From Nannocystis pusilla (GTDB taxonomy: Bacteria > Myxococcota_A > Polyangia > Nannocystales > Nannocystaceae): 64,000 nucleotides of DNA. The position numbers and the translations under genes were made by a program. Positions within the stretch are counted from its first letter, which is position 1. Every line of letters begins with the position of its first letter. The stretch lies in the NCBI RefSeq assembly GCF_026626665.1, contig NZ_JAPNKE010000002.1, forward strand, positions 9,878,001-9,942,000, read 5' to 3'. The notes under the pieces are model-generated. The model searched no databases. It saw only the letters and a program-made list of their open reading frames with translations, and was not told the origin of the DNA. Shown here one piece after another: positions 33,667 to 41,723 of this stretch.

Positions 33667-34310
33667 CGGTCCCCCCTGTCTTCAGCATGAAGGGCGGCGC
33701 GCAGCTTGGCGAGCCCGGCGGCGGTCCGCGACTTGACGGTGCCGACCGGAACGGCGAGCCGCTCGGCGATCTCGGTGGCCGACAGGCCCTCGAAGTAGGC
33801 CAGCTCGAGCACCTGGCGCTGCGCCGCCGGCAGCTCGAGCAGTGCGCGGCGCACGCGGTCGTGGTCGAGGCTCTGGCCCGGTTCGTCGCCGCCGGCCTGA
33901 CCGAGGTCGTCGAGGTCGCGGTCCTCGAGGGTCTCGACGCGGAAGCGACCGGCCCGGCGGCAGCGGTCGAGGGCCCGGCTGCGCAGCCGGACGAGCAGCC
34001 ACGTGCGCACGCTGCCGCGCTCGGGGTCGTAGTCGGCGCACTTCTGCCAGACCTCCATGAGCACGTCGTGCACGAGGTCCTCGGCCTCGCGGCGGTTGCC
34101 GAGGATCCGGATCGCCGTGGCCAGGAGCAGGCCGACGTAGCGGTCGTGCAGGTCGCCGAGCGAGTCGGTGTCGCCGCACGCCATGGCGGCGAGGAGCTCG
34201 ATGTCGCTGCGCTCGCTTCGCGGGCCCGGAGGGCCGGAGGGCGAGCTTGGGCCCAGCCGTGACACGGGTGCTGGACTATATGCTCGGGCGTATGCGTGCG
34301 CGTCAAGCAT
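33663..34310 (-). CDS. ECF-family RNA polymerase sigma factor
   Basis: 215 residues from ATG 34310. Sigma region 2 is at about 45-115 (DIELLAAMACGDTDSLGDLH, REAEDLVHDVLMEVWQKCAD) and region 4 at about 155-205 (LPAAQRQVLELAYFEGLSAT, EIAERLAVPVGTVKSRTAAG with the helix-turn-helix). The 35 N-terminal residues are Pro/Ser-rich and probably disordered. Coupled by ATGA overlap to the cupin gene, which is most likely its regulator. Targets cannot be read from the window. Confidence 0.92.
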   Translation of the reverse strand: MLDAHAYARAYSPAPVSRLGPSSPSGPPGPRSERSDIELLAAMACGDTDSLGDLHDRYVGLLLATAIRILGNRREAEDLVHDVLMEVWQKCADYDPERGSVRTWLLVRLRSRALDRCRRAGRFRVETLEDRDLDDLGQAGGDEPGQSLDHDRVRRALLELPAAQRQVLELAYFEGLSATEIAERLAVPVGTVKSRTAAGLAKLRAALHAEDRGDR

Positions 34311-34336
34311 GGCGAGCGTGCGAGGTCGTCACGCTC

Positions 34337-36319
34337 TTACGCCGCTCCGGGGCGCCCGGATCGGTCCTCGCCCGCCTCGGGTGCGACGCCGCGGGCGCGC
34401 AGCTCGGCCCAGACCTCGTCGCGGTCGACGTGCACGAGGATCGCGATCACGTCGCCCGGCCGCGCCCACTCCAGGCCGCGGCGGATCGCCGCGACCTCGC
34501 TCTCCACCCGCTCGCACGCGATCCCGAGCCCGACAAAGCTCTGCTCGAGCAGCGCGGGGACCTCGCCCGGCTGGCGGCCGCGCAGGTAGTGCTCGAGGTC
34601 GCGGGTCAGCACGAGGTCGGGCCCGAGCGAGGCGACGGCGCGGGCGATGTCGCGGATGTCGTCGTCGCGGCGGTCGCCAGCGACGCCGAGGCTGACGAGC
34701 AGGCGCGCGCCGGCGCGGATCTGCGCCAGCAGCGGGGCGAGCCCGGCGATGCCGGCGGGGTTGTGGGCGAAGTCGAGGAACAGCTTGGCGTGGTCCAGCG
34801 CGACCAGCTGCGCTCGCCCGGGGTTGTCGACGAAGCTGCGCAGGCCGGCGGCGATGGCGGCGTCGGGCAGACCCACGGCGGCGGCCAGCGCGGCGGCGGC
34901 GAGCGCGTTGGCGACGTTGTGCGTGGCCGCCCCGCCGAAGCAGAACGGCAGCTCATCGATCGCCACCACCGCGACGTCGGGCTCGCCGCCGCGGCCGCGC
35001 GTGAGCTGGCCCGCGGCCGAGACGAACCACACCTCGCCGCCGGCCGCCCGGTGGCGCTGGAGCTGCGGGTGCTGCGGGTCGCGCGAGAACCACGCGACCG
35101 GCGCCGGGAATCCGTCCGCGGGCAGGTCGAGCAGCGGGTTCGGCTGCGGGGTGGCCGAGGCGCGCGGGGACGGCGGGCCATCGGCGGGTGTCCGGACAGA
35201 CATGTCCGAAGGTTCAGGCGGGCCGCCGGCGGACACGGGCGCGCCCACGGGTTGCCCGAGGGCCGGCTCCGACGGTCCGGTGCCGGCGGGCGGAGACCCG
35301 GCCGCTGCAGGTGACCGATCGGGCATGTTCGAAGAGACATGCTCGGAGGGCAAGGTCCCAGGGGACATGCCCGAAGGGCCAGGCACCGCGATCGGGGCGT
35401 CGGCGCCGAGGACGATGCGGCCGTGGGGGGCGACCACGCGGGTGACGACGGCCTTGACCCGGGCCATGGCGGCGAGGTCGTCGATGCCGTGCTCGCCGAG
35501 GTGGTCGGCGGAGACGTTGGTGATGCAGGCGGCGTCGCAGCGGTCGACGGCGAGGCCGCGGCGGAGGATCCCGCCGCGCGCGACCTCGAGCACGGCGAAG
35601 GTGACCCGCGGGTCGCGGAGGACGATCCGCGCCGCGCCGGGGCCGGTCCAGTCGCCGGTCTCGACCACCTGCTCGGCGACCGCGAGGCCGTCGGTGGAGG
35701 TGTTGCCGGGGACATGGCCGGCGGTGCGGGCGATGCGGGCCAGCAGCCGCGCGGTGGTGGTCTTGCCGTTGGTGCCGGTGACGAGGGCGACGGGGATCGG
35801 CGCGAGGCTGTCCCACGGGACATCCGCGGGCGCGGGCGCGAGGGTCCGCGGCCACACGCGCGAGCGGGCGCCCTCGCCGAGTGAGAGGTGGTCGTCGTCG
35901 AGCAAGAGCGGGACGCCGTGGGCCTCGGCGGCGGCCTGCAGGGCCGGGAGGACGGCGAGGCGCTCGCGCTCGCGGGCGGCGAGGAGGGTCGGGGCGAGCT
36001 CGTCGAGCTCGCGCGGGGATTCGCCGCTCAGCGCTCGCTGGGCGCACTCGACGGCCCACTCGGTGACGTCGACGGCGACGTACAGCGCGTCGGCCGGGGC
36101 CGGGAACACCAGCGCGGCCCCGCGATCGCCGAGCCACCGCCGCACCACCGGCGGCGCGTCCCAGCCGAGCAGGCGGGCCGCGCGGGCGACCGCGTCTCGC
36201 CACGCGGCGACGGCCCGCGCGACGTCGTCGCCGGCCTCGAACTCGACCTCGGCGATCGCGCCCGGGCCGTCCAGGTCGAGGTTGACCCCGGTCAGCCGGC
36301 GGGCGTCGAGGAGGCGCAT
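34337..36319 (-). CDS. Mur-ligase-like protein of the cyanophycin cluster
   Basis: 660 residues. Residues 1-150 resemble the N-terminal part of cyanophycin synthetase (ARRLTGVNLDLDGPGAIAEV), but the ATP-grasp domain is missing. The Mur ligase core starts near 175 with the P-loop VALVTGTNGKTTTARLLARI, then TNVSADHLGEHGIDDLAAMA, AATHNVANALAAAALAAA and LFLDFAHNPAGIAGLAPLL. Between IVLGADAP and VAWFSRDP, where homologues have a short loop, sits a roughly 80-residue Pro/Ser/Gly-rich insertion carrying two 14-bp repeat clusters. It may act on Asp/Arg peptides with or like CphA (compare CphA2), or be a regulatory partner; the reaction is unknown. Begins 21 bp after cphA. Confidence 0.8.
   Translation of the reverse strand: MRLLDARRLTGVNLDLDGPGAIAEVEFEAGDDVARAVAAWRDAVARAARLLGWDAPPVVRRWLGDRGAALVFPAPADALYVAVDVTEWAVECAQRALSGESPRELDELAPTLLAARERERLAVLPALQAAAEAHGVPLLLDDDHLSLGEGARSRVWPRTLAPAPADVPWDSLAPIPVALVTGTNGKTTTARLLARIARTAGHVPGNTSTDGLAVAEQVVETGDWTGPGAARIVLRDPRVTFAVLEVARGGILRRGLAVDRCDAACITNVSADHLGEHGIDDLAAMARVKAVVTRVVAPHGRIVLGADAPIAVPGPSGMSPGTLPSEHVSSNMPDRSPAAAGSPPAGTGPSEPALGQPVGAPVSAGGPPEPSDMSVRTPADGPPSPRASATPQPNPLLDLPADGFPAPVAWFSRDPQHPQLQRHRAAGGEVWFVSAAGQLTRGRGGEPDVAVVAIDELPFCFGGAATHNVANALAAAALAAAVGLPDAAIAAGLRSFVDNPGRAQLVALDHAKLFLDFAHNPAGIAGLAPLLAQIRAGARLLVSLGVAGDRRDDDIRDIARAVASLGPDLVLTRDLEHYLRGRQPGEVPALLEQSFVGLGIACERVESEVAAIRRGLEWARPGDVIAILVHVDRDEVWAELRARGVAPEAGEDRSGRPGAA
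35187..35218. repeat. 14-bp-period repeat, 3 units, in the Mur-ligase-like gene
   Basis: GGTG 35187, CATG 35201, CAGG 35215, within the disordered insertion (encodes EPSDMSVRTP). Confidence 0.65.
35310..35383. repeat. 14-bp-period array, about 6 units, in the Mur-ligase-like gene
   Basis: Positions 35310 (GGTG), 35324 (CATG), 35338 (CATG), 35352 (degenerate), 35366 (CATG), 35380 (CAGG). Encodes MSPGTLPSEHVSSNMPDRSP, part of the expanded loop. Confidence 0.75.
35807..35824. repeat. 14-bp-period palindrome, 2 units, in the Mur-ligase-like gene
   Basis: GCTGTCCCACGGGACATC; half-sites 35807 and 35821. Encodes ADVPWDSLAP just before the P-loop strand. Confidence 0.6.
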
Positions 36320-36322
36320 GCT

Positions 36323-36340
36323 GCTGTCCCTCGGGTCAGG
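36323..36340. repeat. 14-bp-period palindrome between cphA and the Mur-ligase-like gene
   Basis: GCTGTCCCTCGGGTCAGG exactly fills the 21-bp spacer between the two genes of the operon, covering the expected ribosome-binding position of the downstream gene. Confidence 0.7.
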
Positions 36341-39202
36341 TCAGTCCTCGATCCCGGCGTCGCGGGCGATGCGGACGCCGCGGGCGTCCTCGACCACGCC
36401 GGCCGGGGCCGGGTGGGCGTCGAGCGGGCGGTCGTCGTTGACCGGGCCGGTCAGGCCGGCGGGCTGGCCGGCGAGGTGACCGGTGGGGTTGCTCGGCAGG
36501 CCGACGGCGAGCTGGCCGACGCTCGAGGTCGCGGCGGCGCGGTTCGCCGGGGCGAACCGGTCCTCGCGGAAGCGGACGATCTGCTTCCAGCAGCGCGAGA
36601 TGTTGTCGCCGAAGATCAGCAGCAGGTCGCCCTGATCGCAGGCCGCGAGGGCGGCGTCGATCGAGCGCTGCTCGTCGAGGATGATCTGGATCTTGTCCTC
36701 GGCGACGCCGGCCTGCACGAGGCCGGTGCGCAGCAGGTCGGCGACCTCGCCGGAGGCGCGGCCGCGCAGGCCGTCGTCCTGGCGGATGATGAACTGGTCG
36801 AACGCCGGCGCGGCGTGGCGGGCGATCTCGGCGATGTCGGCGTCGCGCCGGTCGCCGGGGGCCGCGAGCACGCAGACCCGCTTGCCCTTGACGTCGAGCC
36901 GCGACACCAGGCTGGCCATGGCGCGCACCGCCGCGGGGTTGTGGCCGTAGTCGAGGATGACCTTGAACGGCAGCTCCTCGAACACGTTGAGCCGGCCGGG
37001 CGCCTGGAAGTAGGTGCTGTCGAAGGTGCGCAGGCCCTGGCGGATGTTCTCGAGCTTGACGCCCATGGCGTAGGCGACGCAGGTGGCGAACATCGCGTTC
37101 TGCACGTTGTGCAGCGCCTTGCCCTCGAGGGTGGCGGGGATGAGGTGCGTCCACAGCAGCGGGATGTGCGAGCCGCGGTCGTAGACGGTGATCATGTCGC
37201 CGTTGATGCCCTCCTCGAGCACGACCGCGAGGCCGCCGGCGCGGATGTGCCGGCGCACGAGGTCGTGCTTGGGGCTCGTCGTGACGTAGCCGATCCGCGT
37301 GGCCTGGGTGTAGTCGGCCATGCGCAGGCAGTGCTCGTCGTCGGCGTTGAGGACGGCGCAGTCGCGCGCGACCTCGACGACGATCCGCTTGAGCTCGGCG
37401 AGCTGGTCGAGGTTGTCGATGCCGCCGAGGCCCAGGTGATCGGAGGTGACGTTGAGGACGGCGCCGACGTTGCAGGCGCGGTAGCCCATGCCGGCGCGCA
37501 GGAGGCCGCCGCGCGCGGTCTCGAGGACGGCGAGGTCGACCAGCGGGTCGCGCAGGACCATCTGCGCGGCGACCGGGCCGGTCATGTCACCGACGACGGT
37601 GCGCTCGCCGTCGATGTAGACGCCGTCGGTGGTGCACAGGCCGACGGTGGCGCCGGACATCTTGTGGATGTGGGCGATCATGCGGCAGACGGTGGTCTTG
37701 CCGTTGGTGCCGGTGACCGCGGCGATCGGGATCCGGCTCGGCGTGCCGGGCGGGAACAGCATCTCCATGACCGGGCCGGCGACGTCGCGCGGGGTGCCCT
37801 CGGTCGGGGCGACGTGCATGCGGAAGCCCGGCGCGGCGTTGACCTCGCAGATGCCGCCGCCGACCTCGCGGTGGCTGCGGGTGATGTCGGGGGTGATGAA
37901 GTCGATGCCGCAGATGTCGAGGCCGATCGCCTTGGCCGCCCGCACCGCCATCTCGCGGTTGTCGTGGTGGCACACGTCGGTGAGGTCGATCGCGGTGCCG
38001 CCGGTGCTGAGGTTGCCGGTGCTGCGCAGGTAGACCTCCTCGCCGGCCGCGGGCACGGTGTCGGCGCCGTAGCCCTTGAGCTCGAGCAGGCGCCGGGCCT
38101 GGTAGTCGAGCTCGATGCGGGTCAGCACCTTCTCGTGGCCGATGCCGCGCCGCGGGTCGCTGTTCACCTGCTCGATGAGCTGGGCGATGGTGCGCTCGCC
38201 GTCGCCGACGACGTGGCCCGGGACGCGCTTGGCGACGGCGATCAGCTCGCCGGCGACGACCAGCATGCGGTGGTCGAAGCCGGGGATGTAGGTCTCGACG
38301 ATGACGCTGTTGGAGTGCTCCTGCGCCTTGTCGAAGGCGGCCCGCACGGCGGCCTCGCTCTGCAGGTCGATCGAGACGCCGCGGCCGTGGTTGGCGTCGA
38401 GCGGCTTGACGACGACGGGGAAGCCGAGGCGATTGGCGGCCGCGACGGCGCGGTCGGCGGTGCGCACGAGGTGCTGGCGCGGGACCGGCAGGCCGAGGTC
38501 GCCGAGGATCTTGTTGGTCTCCTCCTTGTCGCTGGCGATCTCGACGGCGATGTGCCGCGTCTCGGAGGTGACCGTGGCGCGGATGCGCTTCTGGTAGCGG
38601 CCGTGGCCGAACTGGACCAGCGATTGGTCGTTGAGGCGGATCCACGGGATGTCGCGCCGCTCGGCCGCCCGCACCAGCGAGGCGGTCGAGGGGCCGAACT
38701 GGCGCTTCTGGGCGAAGGCGATCAGGTCCTCGAGCCGCGACTGGAAGTCGAAGCCGTCAGGCACGCTCTTGCGGCCCTCGAAGCCGTCGGGCAGGAGCGA
38801 GTGCAGGAGGTCGAGCGCGAGGTCGCTGGCGGCCTCGCCGACGCGCTCTTCCTCGTACTCGTAGACGACGTAGTACTGGCCGGTGGCGCCGGTGCTGCGC
38901 GTCTTGCCGAAGCTGACCTTGGCCCCCGTGAGCACCTGGATCTCGATCGCCACGTGCTCGAGCACGTGCCCGAGCCAGGTGCCGCTGTCCTCGCGCAGGC
39001 GGCGGACGAACCCGCCCGCGTCGCCGTACGAGCAGGTGTGCTGCTGCAGGCTCGGCAGCGCCCCCAGCAGCCCGTCGACGAAGCCCGGGATCGTCGCGCT
39101 CGGCCACTGCTCGAGCTCGCCGAGGTCGAGGTTCATCCGGATGACCGGGAAGTGGGCGTAGAGGTTGGGACCGCGGTAGACGCGACGCTCGAGGATCTGC
39201 AT
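36341..39202 (-). CDS. cphA: cyanophycin synthetase
   Basis: 953 residues. Residues 1-165 form the N domain (MQILERRVYRGPNLYAHFPV), 200-470 an ATP-grasp domain (FPVVVKPLDANHGRGVSIDL, ICGIDFITPDI, GGGICEVNAAPGFRMH) and 490-870 a Mur-ligase domain with P-loop PIAAVTGTNGKTTVCRMIAH, NVTSDHLGLGGIDNLDQLAE and FKVILDYGHNPAAVRAM. The enzyme alternately adds Asp to the backbone and Arg to its side chain, two ATP per dipeptide. Family members are usually about 870-900 residues; the extra length is a C-terminal Pro/Ala-rich tail from about 885. Second of the two ligases in the cluster, 76 bp after cphB. Confidence 0.95.
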   Translation of the reverse strand: MQILERRVYRGPNLYAHFPVIRMNLDLGELEQWPSATIPGFVDGLLGALPSLQQHTCSYGDAGGFVRRLREDSGTWLGHVLEHVAIEIQVLTGAKVSFGKTRSTGATGQYYVVYEYEEERVGEAASDLALDLLHSLLPDGFEGRKSVPDGFDFQSRLEDLIAFAQKRQFGPSTASLVRAAERRDIPWIRLNDQSLVQFGHGRYQKRIRATVTSETRHIAVEIASDKEETNKILGDLGLPVPRQHLVRTADRAVAAANRLGFPVVVKPLDANHGRGVSIDLQSEAAVRAAFDKAQEHSNSVIVETYIPGFDHRMLVVAGELIAVAKRVPGHVVGDGERTIAQLIEQVNSDPRRGIGHEKVLTRIELDYQARRLLELKGYGADTVPAAGEEVYLRSTGNLSTGGTAIDLTDVCHHDNREMAVRAAKAIGLDICGIDFITPDITRSHREVGGGICEVNAAPGFRMHVAPTEGTPRDVAGPVMEMLFPPGTPSRIPIAAVTGTNGKTTVCRMIAHIHKMSGATVGLCTTDGVYIDGERTVVGDMTGPVAAQMVLRDPLVDLAVLETARGGLLRAGMGYRACNVGAVLNVTSDHLGLGGIDNLDQLAELKRIVVEVARDCAVLNADDEHCLRMADYTQATRIGYVTTSPKHDLVRRHIRAGGLAVVLEEGINGDMITVYDRGSHIPLLWTHLIPATLEGKALHNVQNAMFATCVAYAMGVKLENIRQGLRTFDSTYFQAPGRLNVFEELPFKVILDYGHNPAAVRAMASLVSRLDVKGKRVCVLAAPGDRRDADIAEIARHAAPAFDQFIIRQDDGLRGRASGEVADLLRTGLVQAGVAEDKIQIILDEQRSIDAALAACDQGDLLLIFGDNISRCWKQIVRFREDRFAPANRAAATSSVGQLAVGLPSNPTGHLAGQPAGLTGPVNDDRPLDAHPAPAGVVEDARGVRIARDAGIED

Positions 39203-39220
39203 GATGTCCCTTGGGGCAGG
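39203..39220. repeat. 14-bp-period palindrome immediately upstream of cphA
   Basis: GATGTCCCTTGGGGCAGG; half-sites 39203 and 39217. It directly precedes the ATG, so on the minus strand the sequence CCTGCCCCAAGGGACATC lies where the ribosome-binding site should be (core AAGGGA). Confidence 0.65.
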
Positions 39221-39278
39221 TTGTCGGAGGCCGCCGTGAGGCGGGGAGGCTAAGCGCCGCGAGGCGGAGGTTGGTCGG

Positions 39279-40124
39279 TCAGTCGTCGTCGTCGGGCGGC
39301 GGCAGCGGCAGGACGGCCTCGCGGGTGACGAAGTTGTAGCGCGCGCCCTTGGTGAGGATATGCAGCTTGATGCCGGTCAAACAGATGGGCTGGCCGGGTT
39401 TCGCGAAGGCCATCGACGAATGCTCGAGGTTGGCGACGTCCACGAGGGTGATGGCGCCGGCGCCGTCGACGTGCATGACGTCGTCCGGGCCGAGGAAGGC
39501 GGCGGTGTCTTCGTCGAGGCCGATGCCGACGGCGAAGGGGTTGAAGGCGAGGACCGACAGCAGTCTGCCCAGCCGGTCGCGCTGGCGGAAGTGCTGGTCG
39601 ATGACGACGCGGTTGGTCAGGCCGAAGCCCGGCGCCAGCGATGCGAGCCCAGCCTTGGGGGTCGCGCCCCCCTGGCCGAAGGCGATCATGTGCTCCGAGA
39701 GAATCGCGGCGCCAGCGGACGTGCCGCCGACGGTGACGCCGCGGGCGTTGAGCTTGCGGATCGACTTGGCGACGGGGGTGCCGCCGAGGATCGTGCTGAG
39801 CTGGAGCTGGTTGCCGCCCGTGAAGAAGACGCCGGTGGCGTGCTCGAGGATACCGAGCCAGTCCTCGCGCTCGGCGTCGGCGCGGGTCTCGAACGGCAAG
39901 GCGCGAGCGCTGTGGGCGCCCAGCTGGCGGAAGATCTTCTCGTAGCGCGCGCCCGTGTCGGGCAGGCGAGAGGCGGTGGGAATGACGGCGATCCGGGCGC
40001 CCGCGCCGCCGCTGACCTCGACGAAGCGGCGGAGGATGACCGGGTCCTGCTCCTTCTCTTCAGCGCCGCCGACGGGGACGATCCACCCGCGGCTGTGGTG
40101 CTCTTCGATGCGTGCTGGGCTCAC
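39279..40124 (-). CDS. cphB: cyanophycinase
   Basis: 281 residues from GTG 40124 (overlapping the iadA stop, GTGA); ATG 40151 is an alternative. Peptidase family S51: the nucleophile motif GVTVGGTSAGAAILSEHMI (Ser in G-T-S-A-G-A), preceded by GVFFTGGNQLQLSTILGGTP, and followed by ILSEHM...QHFRQRDRLGRLLSVLAF and GIGLDEDTAAFLGPDDVMHV. No signal peptide, so it is the intracellular form that degrades stored cyanophycin to beta-Asp-Arg dipeptides. C-terminal tail of acidic residues (PPPDDDD). Part of the cyanophycin operon between iadA and cphA. Confidence 0.94.
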   Translation of the reverse strand: MSPARIEEHHSRGWIVPVGGAEEKEQDPVILRRFVEVSGGAGARIAVIPTASRLPDTGARYEKIFRQLGAHSARALPFETRADAEREDWLGILEHATGVFFTGGNQLQLSTILGGTPVAKSIRKLNARGVTVGGTSAGAAILSEHMIAFGQGGATPKAGLASLAPGFGLTNRVVIDQHFRQRDRLGRLLSVLAFNPFAVGIGLDEDTAAFLGPDDVMHVDGAGAITLVDVANLEHSSMAFAKPGQPICLTGIKLHILTKGARYNFVTREAVLPLPPPDDDD

Positions 40125-41341
40125 GAGGCAGACCTCTCGAAGGGCCCGCATACCACTGTTTGGCCGCCCTGGATCAGCCAACGTCCGCGGGCGATCACGC
40201 CGGCGATGTGACCGTGGTCGTCGAGGGCGACGAGGTCCGCGTCGGCCCCCGCGGCGAGCCTGCCCTTGTGCCCGAGGCGCAGGAGGTCGGCGACGTTGGT
40301 GGTGAAGATCGGCAGGACCGTGGCCAGCTCCTGCCCACGCGCCAGCAGCTCGGTCAGGGTGTCGCTGAGGGTGGTCGGCCGCCCGACGTCCATGGCGCAG
40401 ATGTGCCCGTGAGCGTCGAACACCGGCATGCAGCCGGCCCCGTCGGAAGAACATGTGAGCCGGCTTACCGGCAGGCCCTGCGCGATCCAGCGGTCGATCG
40501 CGTCGGCGGCGTAGAGGCTGTCCCCGGGGTCATCTTCGGGCGGGAAGGCGGTGACGTCGACGCTGCAGCCGCGCGCCACCAGCTCGCCGGCCTCGACGAA
40601 CAGCCGGCGGTTGCGGTTGACGTGGGTCGGGTGGAACACCCGCGGCGGCAGCTCGCTCACGTCGAGGGCCCGACGCACGAGGTCGAGGCCGCGCAGGCCG
40701 TCGCCCATGTGCAGGTGCACGATGCCGGCCTTGCCCGCCATCATGCCGCCGACGTGGACATCGGCGGCCACGCGCAGCAGCTCGTCGAGGGTCGGCTGCG
40801 AGGAGCGGTGGTCGGACAGGGCGAGCTCGCCGACGCCGATGATCGGGTCGACGAACACGAGGTCGCGGCGCACGCTGCCGGTCAGGGTCGGCACCGGGAG
40901 CTCGTAGCTGCCGGTGTAGCACCAGGCCGACAGACCCTCGTCGCGCAGGCCGAGCGTGCGCGCCACGAGGTCGGCGACGGTGCGGGTGGTGCCGTCGGTG
41001 CCGAGGACGCCGACGACGGTGGTGATGCCGGCGCGCGCGAGCTGGCTGAGGGTGACCGGGGGGACGCGGGTGCTCGGGCCGGCCTCGCCGCCGCCGCCGA
41101 TGAGGTGGACGTGGGCGTCGAGCAGGCCGGGGATCAGGCGGTGGCCGCGGAGGTCGTGGACGCGGCACAGCTCGGGCGGGAGGGCCGGGAGCTCGGGGGC
41201 GATCGCGGCGATCTTGCCGGCGGCGAGCAGGACGTCGCACACGCCGAGCGGCGCCGGGGCGAACACCTCGGCGCCGCGCAGCAGCTGCAGCAACGGGCTG
41301 GCGGAAGGGACATGTCCGGAAGCGCCAGGAGGGCCAGCCAT
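40121..41341 (-). CDS. iadA: isoaspartyl dipeptidase
   Basis: 406 residues from ATG 41341. Amidohydrolase fold: metal-binding HLIPGLLDAHVHLIGGGGEA (His-x-His), carbamylated-Lys region VGGMMAGKAGIVHLHMGDG, PRVFHPTHVNRNRRL and the catalytic Asp in LTCSSDGAGCMP. Length and motifs match IadA (about 390 residues). It cleaves beta-Asp-Arg released by CphB into Asp and Arg, completing cyanophycin recycling. First gene of the operon; the N-terminal segment GASGHVPSASP is written by a 14-bp repeat (41297-41328) and is absent from typical homologues. Confidence 0.93.
   Translation of the reverse strand: MAGPPGASGHVPSASPLLQLLRGAEVFAPAPLGVCDVLLAAGKIAAIAPELPALPPELCRVHDLRGHRLIPGLLDAHVHLIGGGGEAGPSTRVPPVTLSQLARAGITTVVGVLGTDGTTRTVADLVARTLGLRDEGLSAWCYTGSYELPVPTLTGSVRRDLVFVDPIIGVGELALSDHRSSQPTLDELLRVAADVHVGGMMAGKAGIVHLHMGDGLRGLDLVRRALDVSELPPRVFHPTHVNRNRRLFVEAGELVARGCSVDVTAFPPEDDPGDSLYAADAIDRWIAQGLPVSRLTCSSDGAGCMPVFDAHGHICAMDVGRPTTLSDTLTELLARGQELATVLPIFTTNVADLLRLGHKGRLAAGADADLVALDDHGHIAGVIARGRWLIQGGQTVVCGPFERSAS
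41297..41328. repeat. 14-bp-period repeat, 3 units, at the 5' end of iadA
   Basis: GCTG 41297, CATG 41311, CCAG 41325. Confidence 0.6.
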
Positions 41342-41478
41342 CGGCCCGCGAGTCTAGCCGAGCTCGCCAGGGCCGGGAAGCGGCCGCGGCGGCGGGGGCG
41401 GTCCGTCAGCCGAAGGGGGGACGCCTCCGCAGGCGAGCCCGAGGAGAGGAGGAGGCGCGGCGTGCCTCCGCAGCGGGT

Positions 41479-41520
41479 CGCAGAGACCGGGCCGCAGAGA
41501 CCGGGCCGCAGAGACCGGGC
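41479..41520. repeat. three perfect tandem copies of a 14-bp unit unrelated to CATG
   Basis: CGCAGAGACCGGGC at 41479, 41493 and 41507, with a partial fourth at 41521. Same 14-bp length as the CATG repeats next door. A second local duplication (GGCCGAGGGCGCGGT about 41529 and 41566) follows. The whole 382-bp gap 41342-41723 is repeat sequence without a gene. Confidence 0.8.
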
Positions 41521-41604
41521 CGCAGGGGGCCGAGGGCGCGGTCTGAAGAGCAGCGGGTCGCGGGGGGCCGAGGGCGCGGTGCGGAGAGCAGCGTGTCCGC
41601 AGGG

Positions 41605-41703
41605 ACATGTCCGTGGCGACATGCCCATGGCGACATGTCCGTGGCGACATGCCCGTGGCGACATGTCCTGGCGGACATGCCCGAACCGACATGCCCGAAG
41701 GGG
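41605..41703. repeat. 14-bp-period array, 7 units, the longest in the window
   Basis: ACATG at 41605, 41619, 41633, 41647, 41661, 41675 and 41689. Units alternate between ACATGTCC and ACATGCCC, with inner sequence GTGGCG; a GTGTCC half-site precedes at about 41593. It lies upstream of iadA and downstream of the next minus-strand gene. Confidence 0.9.
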
Positions 41704-41723
41704 CGTATCCGGAGCGGCCGGGC

